Source: an uncultured Gammaproteobacteria bacterium (GTDB lineage Bacteria > Pseudomonadota > Gammaproteobacteria > GCA-001735895). From it: 44,102 nucleotides of DNA. Below, one piece after another: positions 1-6,981 of this stretch (positions are counted from its first letter, which is position 1; each line of letters starts with the position of its first letter). A program made the position numbers and the translations under genes. The stretch is from the NCBI GenBank assembly GCA_947259485.1, contig CAMYLU010000026.1, forward strand, positions 1 to 44,102, written 5' to 3'. The notes beneath the pieces were generated by a model. That model was not told the origin of the DNA. It ran no database searches and saw only the letters and a list, made by a program, of their open reading frames with translations.

Positions 1-729
1 ACACCGTCGCTTGCGCAAAAACTGCTGGCCCTGATCCGCAGCAAAACCGACCAACCCGTGAAACGCGTTTACGCCAGCCACTACCATGCGGACCACGTCT
101 ACGGACTGCAAGTGTTCAAGGAAGCCGGCGCGGTTATCTATGCGCCCAGGGGCGCAAACGACTACCTCGAATCGGAGACCGCCACGGAAAGGCTCGACGA
201 AAGGCGCTTTTCGCTCGAGCCCTGGGTCGACGACAACACCATCCTGGTGCCACCGGATGAAATCATCGACTCGTCATCCAGCTTTACCCTCGGCGACAAG
301 CGCATCACCCTCAACTTCCAGGGTAAAGCACATTCGGACGGCGATCTGATCATGTTGGTAGAGCCGGACAATGTACTGTTTTCAGGTGATCTGATTTTCG
401 AAGGGCGCATTCCTTTTATCGGCAATGGCGACACTGCCCACTGGCTGCAAACCCTCGAAAAACTCGAGACCGGCGGTTTGCACGCGATGGTGCCGGGTCA
501 TGGGCCGGCTTCGTTCGAACCGGCCGCAACTCTCGAGTTGACACGTCGCTATCTTCGATTCATGCGCGATACGTTCACCGCCGGCGTCGAAGATTTGCAG
601 AGCTTTGATGAAATATATGCGCAAACCGACTGGTCGCAATTCGAACACCTGCCGACATTTGCCGATGCCAATCGCATCAATGCCTACCAGGTATTCCTGT
701 CGCTGGAACAGGAACTTTTGAATCAATGA
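1..729 (+). CDS. MBL-fold metallo-hydrolase (5' end missing)
   Basis: The reading frame is open from the first base, so the N-terminus lies outside the window; the GTG at 58 is only an internal codon. The protein shows the complete metallo-beta-lactamase metal set: HYHADH at codons 27-32, a histidine in GKAHSDGD, the aspartate of FSGDLIF and the histidine of PGHGPAS. This predicts a binuclear zinc (or iron) hydrolase. The C-terminal helical tail after the last ligand resembles periplasmic MBL proteins annotated as SoxH-like or quinoprotein-associated metallohydrolases, but the substrate cannot be told from sequence. It ends 12 bases before a second MBL-fold gene, so the two are probably co-transcribed. 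Confidence 0.85.
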   Translation, partial: TPSLAQKLLALIRSKTDQPVKRVYASHYHADHVYGLQVFKEAGAVIYAPRGANDYLESETATERLDERRFSLEPWVDDNTILVPPDEIIDSSSSFTLGDKRITLNFQGKAHSDGDLIMLVEPDNVLFSGDLIFEGRIPFIGNGDTAHWLQTLEKLETGGLHAMVPGHGPASFEPAATLELTRRYLRFMRDTFTAGVEDLQSFDEIYAQTDWSQFEHLPTFADANRINAYQVFLSLEQELLNQ

Positions 730-741
730 CGGGAGTCGCAA

Positions 742-2070
742 ATGAATAAACGAACCCTCCATACCGCGCTGATCATCCCCGTGTTGCTGGCGTCGATGAG
801 CGTCAGCGCCCAGCAAGACAGCCCGCTGGTCGGGCTCGAGTATCTCGAGCAGGTCAATCAGCGAATTCACAACATTGGCACCGCGGAACTCGAAGCCCTG
901 ATCGCCGAGGAGCCTGCGCTGGTAGTGATCGACGTGCGCCATGAAAGCGATGTCAACGCGCGTGGCGGCATGATCGACGCCCGCCGTGAAATTATCGTAC
1001 CGCGCGGCTGGATCGAATTTCGCATGCCGAACGAAGTGCCTGACCTGGATACGCCGATCGTGGTTTATTGCGGCATCAACCAGCGCAGCCCGCTGGCGGC
1101 GGAAACGCTGAAACAGATGGGGTACACCCGGGTCAGCAATTATGCCCCCGGATTTTTCGAATGGCGCGATGCCGGTAAACCGGTCAAATTTATCGACCGC
1201 GCGCTCGACTCGATGCTGTTTCGCAAACCGGAAAAGGTCGTCGATGGGGTCTGGTCGGCGATCGGTGCAACCTCGCCCGGCAGTTATGTCAACTCCGGCC
1301 ACAACAACAACCTGTCATTCGTCATCGGTGAAACCGGCGTGCTCGTGTTCAATGCCGGCGACAATTACCTGCTGGCACAAGCGTTACACGACGAAATCCG
1401 CAAAGTCACGTCGCTGCCGGTCACCGCGGTGGCGCTTGAAAACGGACAGGGACACGCGATGCTCGGCAGTAACTACTGGCAGGAACAGGGCGTGCCGGTC
1501 ATCGCCCATGTCGACACCGTCCATGAAATCGAAACCTACGGAACCGATGTACTGCAGCGTATGCAATTGCGCAACGGAGAAAAGGCTCGTCATACCCGGC
1601 TGACGATGCCCGATCAGACCTTCGACAAGGAACACGTCATCGACCTGGGCGGACTGAAAGTTCAGCTGATGTACCTCGGCCCGGCGCACAGCCCCGGGGA
1701 CATCGTTGCCTGGATTCCCGCCAAACAGCTCGTCATTTCCGGCGACATGGCATTTCACCAACGCCTGCTGCCCATTTTCGAGCACACCGACACCGCGGCC
1801 TGGATCGAAACCTGGGAACGATTCGCTGCCCTCGGCGCAAAACACGTCATTCCCGGGCATGGCGATCCGACCAACATGGCTGAAGTCACCCGCTTTACCC
1901 GGGATTACCTGGCCTACTTGCGTGAAAAGATAGGCGAAGTCATCGACGACGGCGGCGACCTGCAACAGGCATACGGTGTCGATCAGTCTCCTTACGCGCA
2001 CCTCGATACGTATTACGAACTCGCCATTCCCAATGCCGACCGCGTTTTTCGCGCGATGGAATTCGAATAG
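742..2070 (+). CDS. Exported rhodanese / MBL-fold fusion protein with degenerate metal motif
   Basis: The 442-residue protein starts at an ATG preceded by GGGAG at good spacing. A Sec signal peptide (about residues 1-23, ending SVSA) predicts a periplasmic location. Residues about 45-150 are a rhodanese domain with the active-site cysteine C110 in VVYCGINQRS. Residues about 165-440 are a metallo-beta-lactamase fold. Its HxHxDH motif is replaced by E233-N-G-Q-G-H238, so three of four expected ligands are lost, whereas H316 (AHSPGD), D335 (SGDMAF) and H373 (PGHGD) remain. It may bind one metal or none. A role in sulfur transfer is inferred from the rhodanese domain only. The preceding gene encodes an MBL protein with an intact motif. 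Confidence 0.85.
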   Translation: MNKRTLHTALIIPVLLASMSVSAQQDSPLVGLEYLEQVNQRIHNIGTAELEALIAEEPALVVIDVRHESDVNARGGMIDARREIIVPRGWIEFRMPNEVPDLDTPIVVYCGINQRSPLAAETLKQMGYTRVSNYAPGFFEWRDAGKPVKFIDRALDSMLFRKPEKVVDGVWSAIGATSPGSYVNSGHNNNLSFVIGETGVLVFNAGDNYLLAQALHDEIRKVTSLPVTAVALENGQGHAMLGSNYWQEQGVPVIAHVDTVHEIETYGTDVLQRMQLRNGEKARHTRLTMPDQTFDKEHVIDLGGLKVQLMYLGPAHSPGDIVAWIPAKQLVISGDMAFHQRLLPIFEHTDTAAWIETWERFAALGAKHVIPGHGDPTNMAEVTRFTRDYLAYLREKIGEVIDDGGDLQQAYGVDQSPYAHLDTYYELAIPNADRVFRAMEFE

Positions 2071-2207
2071 TCATAGCTGCTTTCTTTTTCGGTGGGTTCT
2101 GGCCAGTACCGAGGATCAGTCCGTCATCGACAAGATCCTGCAGCACTTCCAGAACCCGGTTGCAAGCCCCTCCGGCAATGACCTACTATTCTGTACAAAT
2201 GTGAGGC

Positions 2208-2582
2208 ATGAACTTGAAAAAGCTACTTCTCATACTCCTGCTAACCTTCTCGTGCAATACGATGGCGGAGTGGGTCGAGTATTCAACCAGGGCGAATGGC
2301 GATGTCTATTTTTTCGACAAAGCGCGCGTGCAAAAAAACGGTAATCTCGTCAACGTGTGGAACAGAATTCGATATAAGACCTCGGTCATGGCTGCCTCGA
2401 GCTACCAGAGCCTTATCAAAATAGACTGCTCCGAGTACTCGGAAACAACACTGCAAAGTACGTTTTACACCGATAAAAACTGGACCACCCCTGCCATGGC
2501 AACAAACACCAGGGAGAAACCAAAGGTGTCTATAAAGGCGAATTCAGCTTCGCAACGCCTGGCTGACATCCTGTGTCAGTAG
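2208..2582 (+). CDS. Small exported Adhesin_E-like protein
   Basis: This 124-residue protein has a clear signal peptide (MNLKKLLLILLLTF, cleavage near TMA/E). The mature part opens with W-V-E-Y and continues with a YFFDKARVQKNGN segment, VWNR, a YQSLIKIDC segment and a terminal cysteine. This spacing matches what I remember of the surface-adhesin protein E domain (Adhesin_E family): short secreted beta proteins with paired cysteines. Function is unknown; the family name comes from Haemophilus protein E and need not imply adhesion here. GAGG lies too close to the ATG to be an ideal ribosome binding site. Base composition is more AT-rich than the MBL genes upstream. Confidence 0.7.
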   Translation: MNLKKLLLILLLTFSCNTMAEWVEYSTRANGDVYFFDKARVQKNGNLVNVWNRIRYKTSVMAASSYQSLIKIDCSEYSETTLQSTFYTDKNWTTPAMATNTREKPKVSIKANSASQRLADILCQ

Positions 2583-2605
2583 TAGTAGCTCGATAAAGCG
2601 GACAA

Positions 2606-2645
2606 GCGAGCAAAAAAATGCTCGCGCTACCTTCATAGCGCGAGC
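2606..2645. terminator. Overlapping alternative hairpins between convergent genes
   Basis: GCGAGC (2606-2611) can pair with GCTCGC (2620-2625) around an A-rich loop. GCTCGCGC (2620-2627) can instead pair with GCGCGAGC (2638-2645). The two stems share the middle arm and exclude each other. The site lies between the 3' ends of a plus-strand and a minus-strand gene, where a bidirectional terminator is expected. No long U-tract follows either stem, so intrinsic termination is uncertain. Confidence 0.45.
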
Positions 2646-2667
2646 ACTAGTTTCAGCCAATTACTTC

Positions 2668-3981
2668 TTATTCAGCGGTAATTTTATAAATTTCACCTTC
2701 ATCGGTGGAAGCATACAGCGCATTATCCGGACCCATCACCAGGCCGCGAAATCTCTTCGCGAATCCAAGCGGCATACGCACGATACCCCGTATTCCCATT
2801 CCGTCGGGCGTGAGATCGATCATGTCGATACGAGACCCCGGCGGCGTATCACCGAAAGCAATGCCCATGATGCCAACGCTTAAACGACCTTCATAAACAC
2901 CCCAGTTGCTGCCTTTGAGGAATGCAGCAGATCCGGTACCTTGAGAAAAACCGTTGTTATTCCAGGCAGCCGGCATCAGGTCTTTAAAACGAGTATCACT
3001 CATGGGGGTATAGGCAGCACGTACCGCGGGATCCACGGCGTCCATTTGCTTTGGCTCATAACCACAGTACTTGTCCGGGCATGCGCCTCTGCCGCCTCTT
3101 TTCTCTGCAGGGTCCCAACCGGCATTACCGCCATTTACCAATGCGGTAATCTCGTCGTTATGCCATGGCCCATGCTCTGCGGTAAACGCTCTGCCATCGC
3201 TTGGACGAAAATCTATACCTTGCACATTTCTATGCCCATAAGTGTAGATACGCTTGTCATAGCCCTCGGGAGGGTTGTTTCCGGGGTGTGCGTTACCGTC
3301 TCCATCGATCCTCAGTACTTTACCGCACAGTAACTGACCGTCTTGAGGACAAATGCCCCTGTGACGATCACCGCCAGCTACCCAGAGGAATCCTCCCGGT
3401 CCAATACGTATCCTGCCGCCATTGTGAGCGCCAGGCCCACCGAATGGCTGGTTCGACTCGAATGGCTTGTATTGAATATCCGTAACGATATCGGTGCGGT
3501 TGGAAACGCTCTTGAGGTCGTCACTGACCTTGAACCGCATAACAATGTTTCCGTCACACTTTTCAAAATTGGTTTTGCAACCGGAACCATGATACTTGGA
3601 AGAAGTGGAATAAAGGTAAAGGGTACGATTCTTGGCAAAGTTGATATCTGCAACCACGCCCAACATGCCAGCCTGACCTTCACAGAAGAGATCGCTACCA
3701 GAATCGCTGTAGCCGGTAGAGCCCTTCATTCCGTATAGTGCATTCACAGTTCCATTTTTTGTTCTTACTGAAAGACCTTTACATTTCTCAGTAAAAAACA
3801 TTGTACCGTCAGGTAAAAAAGCCATATCCCACGGATTTTCAAGTCCGGACATAAGCGCCGATGATTTAATCGTCGGCACGTTCATTCCCTCATGTCCGTC
3901 TGCATGGGCATGAGAAGATAATCCAGACAGCAGGGCTAACGCCATGACTGTCGAAAATAACTTACCTAGTGCGTTCATCAT
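2668..3981 (-). CDS. PQQ-dependent soluble sugar dehydrogenase (GSDH / Asd family)
   Basis: The 437-residue protein has a signal peptide (about residues 1-27, ending AHA) and belongs to the glucose/sorbosone dehydrogenase beta-propeller family. Diagnostic segments are ENPWDMAFLPDGTMFFTEK near the N-terminus, HNGGRIRIGPGGFLWVAGGD, YTYGHRNVQGIDFRP and EHGPWHNDEI, matching the PQQ- and calcium-binding loops of soluble aldose sugar dehydrogenases. It should oxidise a sugar or aldehyde in the periplasm and pass electrons to a cytochrome. Two adjacent ATGs follow GAGGGGGATAAA, a strong ribosome binding site. It starts 10 bases after the c-type cytochrome gene, which is its likely acceptor, and a PqqU-like receptor gene lies just upstream. 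The true substrate is unknown. Confidence 0.88.
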   Translation of the reverse strand: MMNALGKLFSTVMALALLSGLSSHAHADGHEGMNVPTIKSSALMSGLENPWDMAFLPDGTMFFTEKCKGLSVRTKNGTVNALYGMKGSTGYSDSGSDLFCEGQAGMLGVVADINFAKNRTLYLYSTSSKYHGSGCKTNFEKCDGNIVMRFKVSDDLKSVSNRTDIVTDIQYKPFESNQPFGGPGAHNGGRIRIGPGGFLWVAGGDRHRGICPQDGQLLCGKVLRIDGDGNAHPGNNPPEGYDKRIYTYGHRNVQGIDFRPSDGRAFTAEHGPWHNDEITALVNGGNAGWDPAEKRGGRGACPDKYCGYEPKQMDAVDPAVRAAYTPMSDTRFKDLMPAAWNNNGFSQGTGSAAFLKGSNWGVYEGRLSVGIMGIAFGDTPPGSRIDMIDLTPDGMGIRGIVRMPLGFAKRFRGLVMGPDNALYASTDEGEIYKITAE

Positions 3982-3991
3982 TTTATCCCCC

Positions 3992-4318
3992 TCAATTATT
4001 GTCGTATTTCGCGTCTTCTAAATACGCGGCCAAGTTTGCAATTTCTTCATCCGTCAAGGGCTTTGCCATCATGATCATCAAAGCCGAATTGGGTCCTACT
4101 TTAATCCCATCCCTGTAAGTCTCTAACTTAGACTTCGTATAAGAAACTTCCTTTCCGGATATTTTTGGATAGCTGGCTACACCTTTGCCTGCTGGTCCAT
4201 GGCAGTTGATGCAGGTTTTCTTGTATCTTTCCTCTCCTGCCTCCTTATCTCCACTCAATGCATACCCGGAAAAACCAGCCAGGAATAGCAATAGCAGGCC
4301 TTTGGCTAATCTAGTAAT
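3992..4318 (-). CDS. Periplasmic monoheme c-type cytochrome (class I), probable ATT start
   Basis: The mature protein carries one heme c site, CINCH, and a distal methionine candidate in ALMIMMAKPLTDEEI, which defines a class I cytochrome c. I place the start at an ATT codon (4318). GGAGGAG sits 5 bases upstream, and translation from there gives a textbook signal peptide (TRLAKGLLLLFLAGFSGYALS after the initiator). The only in-frame ATG is 66 bases further up (4384); it has no visible ribosome binding site and would add 22 odd residues. That longer form, 3992-4384, is the alternative. The gene lies 10 bases before the PQQ dehydrogenase and is presumably its electron acceptor. Confidence 0.8.
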   Translation of the reverse strand: MTRLAKGLLLLFLAGFSGYALSGDKEAGEERYKKTCINCHGPAGKGVASYPKISGKEVSYTKSKLETYRDGIKVGPNSALMIMMAKPLTDEEIANLAAYLEDAKYDNN

Positions 4319-4565
4319 GTCGACTCCTCCACAGAACAAAAAAATTACATAAAAGCAAAATCGATTATTCTTGTTACCATCCAATATAGTTGCCAGCTTC
4401 TCGTCTTCTTATTAGCGGCAACGCAAAAGTTTTGCAGGAAAGTCCCGACGTGTCAATATCAGGCAAACCCGGTAAATTGAGGAGTGAATCATTAAGTTTT
4501 TACATGCACTCCAGGCACGGTTTTTGACCAGGCAGGACTAGAACCTTCCCGGGCCGAGATTAATC

Positions 4566-4583
4566 GGGATACTGTCCCCGGGT
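4566..4583. repeat. REP-like repeat copy (core ATACTGTCCCCG)
   Basis: The sequence GGGATACTGTCCCCGGGT is one copy of a short motif that recurs, in both orientations, near 6941, 9123, 9920, 13757 and 13815. It lies in the 320-base gap between the cytochrome gene and the TonB receptor, just downstream of the receptor's stop. The rest of that gap shows no coding signal. Confidence 0.6.
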
Positions 4584-4638
4584 CAGGTGTCTTCGCATTA
4601 CCGGCGGTAGGCTTGTTTGTGCCGGATATCGGTTGACT

Positions 4639-6711
4639 TCAGATGCGCGCGCGAATCGAAATACCGATATAGGCGTTCCGCTCTGGAGCCGGCTCGAAGT
4701 AACGTCCGCCGAAAGCATTGATGCGGATATTATTGTTGTATTCTTCGTCGAACAGGTTGTTGACCCCCAGAAACGGAGAGACCTCCCAATCGCCGTAAAA
4801 CCCGTTGTAGCCGATACGCAGGTTCGAGACCTGGCTTGAATCGACACTGGTTTGATTAGCGTTATCCGCGTATAGCTCTCCGGTATAGGTTAAGTCCCAT
4901 GTCGCGTAATACCCGCTTTCCCCGAACCAGGTCAGGTCGAGGTAAAGCAGATCCTTCGGAATCCCGGGGATCTGCTTACCGTCGAAAACGTCGCCGTCGG
5001 CGTTGGTAAATCGGTCGAACACGAAATCGGAATAAGTGTAAGCCGTGGTAAACCCAATTTGCGGGGCAAGTTGTCGGCTGTAGGAAAGTTCGATTCCATC
5101 TCGGGTAGACGACCCTGCATTTTCAAAAAATGTGCGCCCGGGCTGGGCCGGCAGTTCAAACGGGGTCAGCTCGTTATCGACATCGATATGAAATAGCGCC
5201 AGCTCGAAGCGCTGCATGCCGGTTCGTCGTTTAATGCCGATTTCGTAGTTGGTCGCTTCCTGGGGTTCGAGCGCCTGATTGAACCCGCCTCCGCTGGGAT
5301 TGGCGAACTCAGTGGTTGTCGGCGTCTCGAACGCGGTGGAAATCGTCGCGTAAAAACGGGTTTCGTTGCCCAGGTCGACGCTAATCCCCGCCATCGGGCT
5401 GGTCTGGTCAAGGTCGACTTTTCCGGAATCGTCGCCGTCGGCGAGAAAGTCATCGCTGACGTCGAACTTCACATCGTCGTAGCGAATACCGAGCGTAAGC
5501 TCGACGCGATCGTTGAGTTTCGTTTCATTTTGCAAGTACACACCCGTCGATGTCACCAGCTCGTTCTGGTCCAGGGTCTGTGCACCAAGCGAACCCGACA
5601 GGTTGTCGAATCGGCGGCGGTCGTCGTCCTGGCGATCGTAATCCAGTCCCAGCAATAGTCGATTTTGGCGGTCGGCAAGATCGCCCCGCAGTGTAAACTT
5701 GAGGCCCGCACCGGTGAAATTGCGATCGAACTTTACCGCGCCGCCGTTCTGGAACGGCAGTTTGTTGCTGAAGTCTCTTTGCGTGTTGTAAATCCGGGCC
5801 TCGAAGTCACGGCTCTCGCCGAGGCCGGTTTTATAGAGCAGACCGATCCGGGTCTGTTGCAGGGCCTCGCCGGCGTCGAATGACTCGTTTTGCGCCCGCG
5901 CCTGTTCCGGGTCGAGATCCGCGTCCTCTTCGGTCAGGCTGCCCGGGTCGTTGGCCACCGGTTGATCAGTATGGTGCAGGGTGGCGAGGAGCGAGGAATC
6001 GCCCTCAAGCCCGATTTCGAAGCGACCGTTGAGCTGGGTATTTTCGTATTCGCTATGATCGCGATAGCCATCCGTGGATGTGTCAGACAGATTCAGGAGG
6101 TAGTTGAGCCGACCGGTTTCGCCGCCGGTTTTCAACTGCGTATTGTTAAAGCCGAAATCGCCGGCGGTAACACGCCCGCTCGCGAACGGTATCACGGGTC
6201 CTTTTTCGGATTCGATCAATATCGCGCCACCCGATGCATTCCCGTACAGGGAGGATGCCGGACCGCGAATAACGCTGATCCGGCTGGCCGAGCCGAGATC
6301 GATGCCATCCACTGATCCCTGTCCGTCGGGCAGTGATTCGGGAATGCCGTCGACGATAATCTTGATTCCGCGTATGCCGAAACTCGAGCGCGCGCCGAAT
6401 CCCCTGATCGAGGCACGCAAGTCCTGGGCGAAGTTGTATCGATTCTGCATGAACAGGCCGGGCACTCCGCCCAGGGACTCATCCAGCCCGAGCTGCTCGT
6501 TACCGAGCTGAATTTCGTCCTGGCCGACGGTGCTGACTGCTGCCGGTATCTCGTCGATATCCTTTTCGACCCGGGTCGGCGTTATTATAATCGGACCCAG
6601 GCCGCTATCCTGGGCCGCGCTAACCGCCGGCAAGGCGCAGATTAACGCCAGGGTTACCACCGAAAATTTCACCGGCAATATCCGAGTGCGCCCGAACAGT
6701 TGGCGTAACAC
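4639..6711 (-). CDS. TonB-dependent outer-membrane receptor, YncD/PqqU-like
   Basis: This is a 690-residue outer-membrane transporter: signal peptide to about residue 33, TonB-box-like IIITPTR near 40-47, plug domain to about 165, then a 22-strand barrel. It strongly recalls E. coli YncD, now known as the PQQ importer PqqU. Shared segments include ESLGGVPGLF/QNRYNFAQDL in the plug, SIRGFGARSSFGIRGI, VDGIPESLPDGQG, SLYGNASGGA and a C-terminal GGRYFEPAPERN. The start is a GTG at 6711 with a poor ribosome binding site. A 21-codon mini-ORF in the same frame ends 27 bases upstream. It lies upstream of, and in the same direction as, a cytochrome c and PQQ dehydrogenase pair. The last residue is isoleucine rather than the usual aromatic residue. 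Confidence 0.88.
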   Translation of the reverse strand: MLRQLFGRTRILPVKFSVVTLALICALPAVSAAQDSGLGPIIITPTRVEKDIDEIPAAVSTVGQDEIQLGNEQLGLDESLGGVPGLFMQNRYNFAQDLRASIRGFGARSSFGIRGIKIIVDGIPESLPDGQGSVDGIDLGSASRISVIRGPASSLYGNASGGAILIESEKGPVIPFASGRVTAGDFGFNNTQLKTGGETGRLNYLLNLSDTSTDGYRDHSEYENTQLNGRFEIGLEGDSSLLATLHHTDQPVANDPGSLTEEDADLDPEQARAQNESFDAGEALQQTRIGLLYKTGLGESRDFEARIYNTQRDFSNKLPFQNGGAVKFDRNFTGAGLKFTLRGDLADRQNRLLLGLDYDRQDDDRRRFDNLSGSLGAQTLDQNELVTSTGVYLQNETKLNDRVELTLGIRYDDVKFDVSDDFLADGDDSGKVDLDQTSPMAGISVDLGNETRFYATISTAFETPTTTEFANPSGGGFNQALEPQEATNYEIGIKRRTGMQRFELALFHIDVDNELTPFELPAQPGRTFFENAGSSTRDGIELSYSRQLAPQIGFTTAYTYSDFVFDRFTNADGDVFDGKQIPGIPKDLLYLDLTWFGESGYYATWDLTYTGELYADNANQTSVDSSQVSNLRIGYNGFYGDWEVSPFLGVNNLFDEEYNNNIRINAFGGRYFEPAPERNAYIGISIRARI

Positions 6712-6738
6712 GTTAACACCGGATCGCGCGGGTAATAG

Positions 6739-6804
6739 TCATGCTGCTGCCTCGGACAGCGGAAACAAGATAGCCGATGCCACGAATGGCAGAAGTTCAT
6801 TCAT
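6739..6804 (-). CDS. Possible 21-residue leader peptide upstream of the TonB receptor
   Basis: An ATG at 6804 is preceded by GGGAG at 6-base spacing and opens a 21-codon frame ending in TGA at 6739. The peptide is hydrophobic (begins MNELLPFVASAIL, ends SEAAA). It is in the same frame as the receptor, so only the TGA and nine further codons separate it from the receptor's GTG start. The leader has the better ribosome binding site. It could couple or attenuate receptor translation, or be a remnant of a longer N-terminus. It may also be chance. Confidence 0.35.
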   Translation of the reverse strand: MNELLPFVASAILFPLSEAAA

Positions 6805-6940
6805 CAGGTGCTCCCTGGTTTTCATTGAAATTGTTTATTTTTATCGGGAGGCAAATTTAAGCATAAATATCGCGAAATAGGAAAGCGCGCATGGCTGTTC
6901 CCCGGGCCCCGGTTGCAGCTCGATCACCTCGGGTATCTCC

Positions 6941-6961
6941 AGGGACAGTATACTTATTTCG
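6941..6961. repeat. REP-like repeat copy (GGGACAGTATACTTATTT)
   Basis: AGGGACAGTATACTTATTTCG is a near-canonical copy of the repeat family in this window, opposite in orientation to the copy at 4566. It lies in the 177-base gap between the receptor's mini-ORF and the end of the DUF2779 gene. The two copies therefore flank the receptor gene in inverted orientation. Confidence 0.6.
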
Positions 6962-6981
6962 ATTCAGTAATTTTTTGGCAG

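Noticed and set aside
2100-2175. Minus-strand frame reading like a protein fragment (VLEVLQDLVDDGLILG) in the gap after the rhodanese-MBL gene.
   Set aside because: It is about 25 codons, with no start, ribosome binding site or recognised family; it may be a gene remnant but cannot be supported.
6712-6900. Cobalamin or other riboswitch upstream of the TonB receptor.
   Set aside because: I looked for the conserved B12-box segments on the minus strand and did not find them; the receptor also resembles PqqU rather than BtuB.
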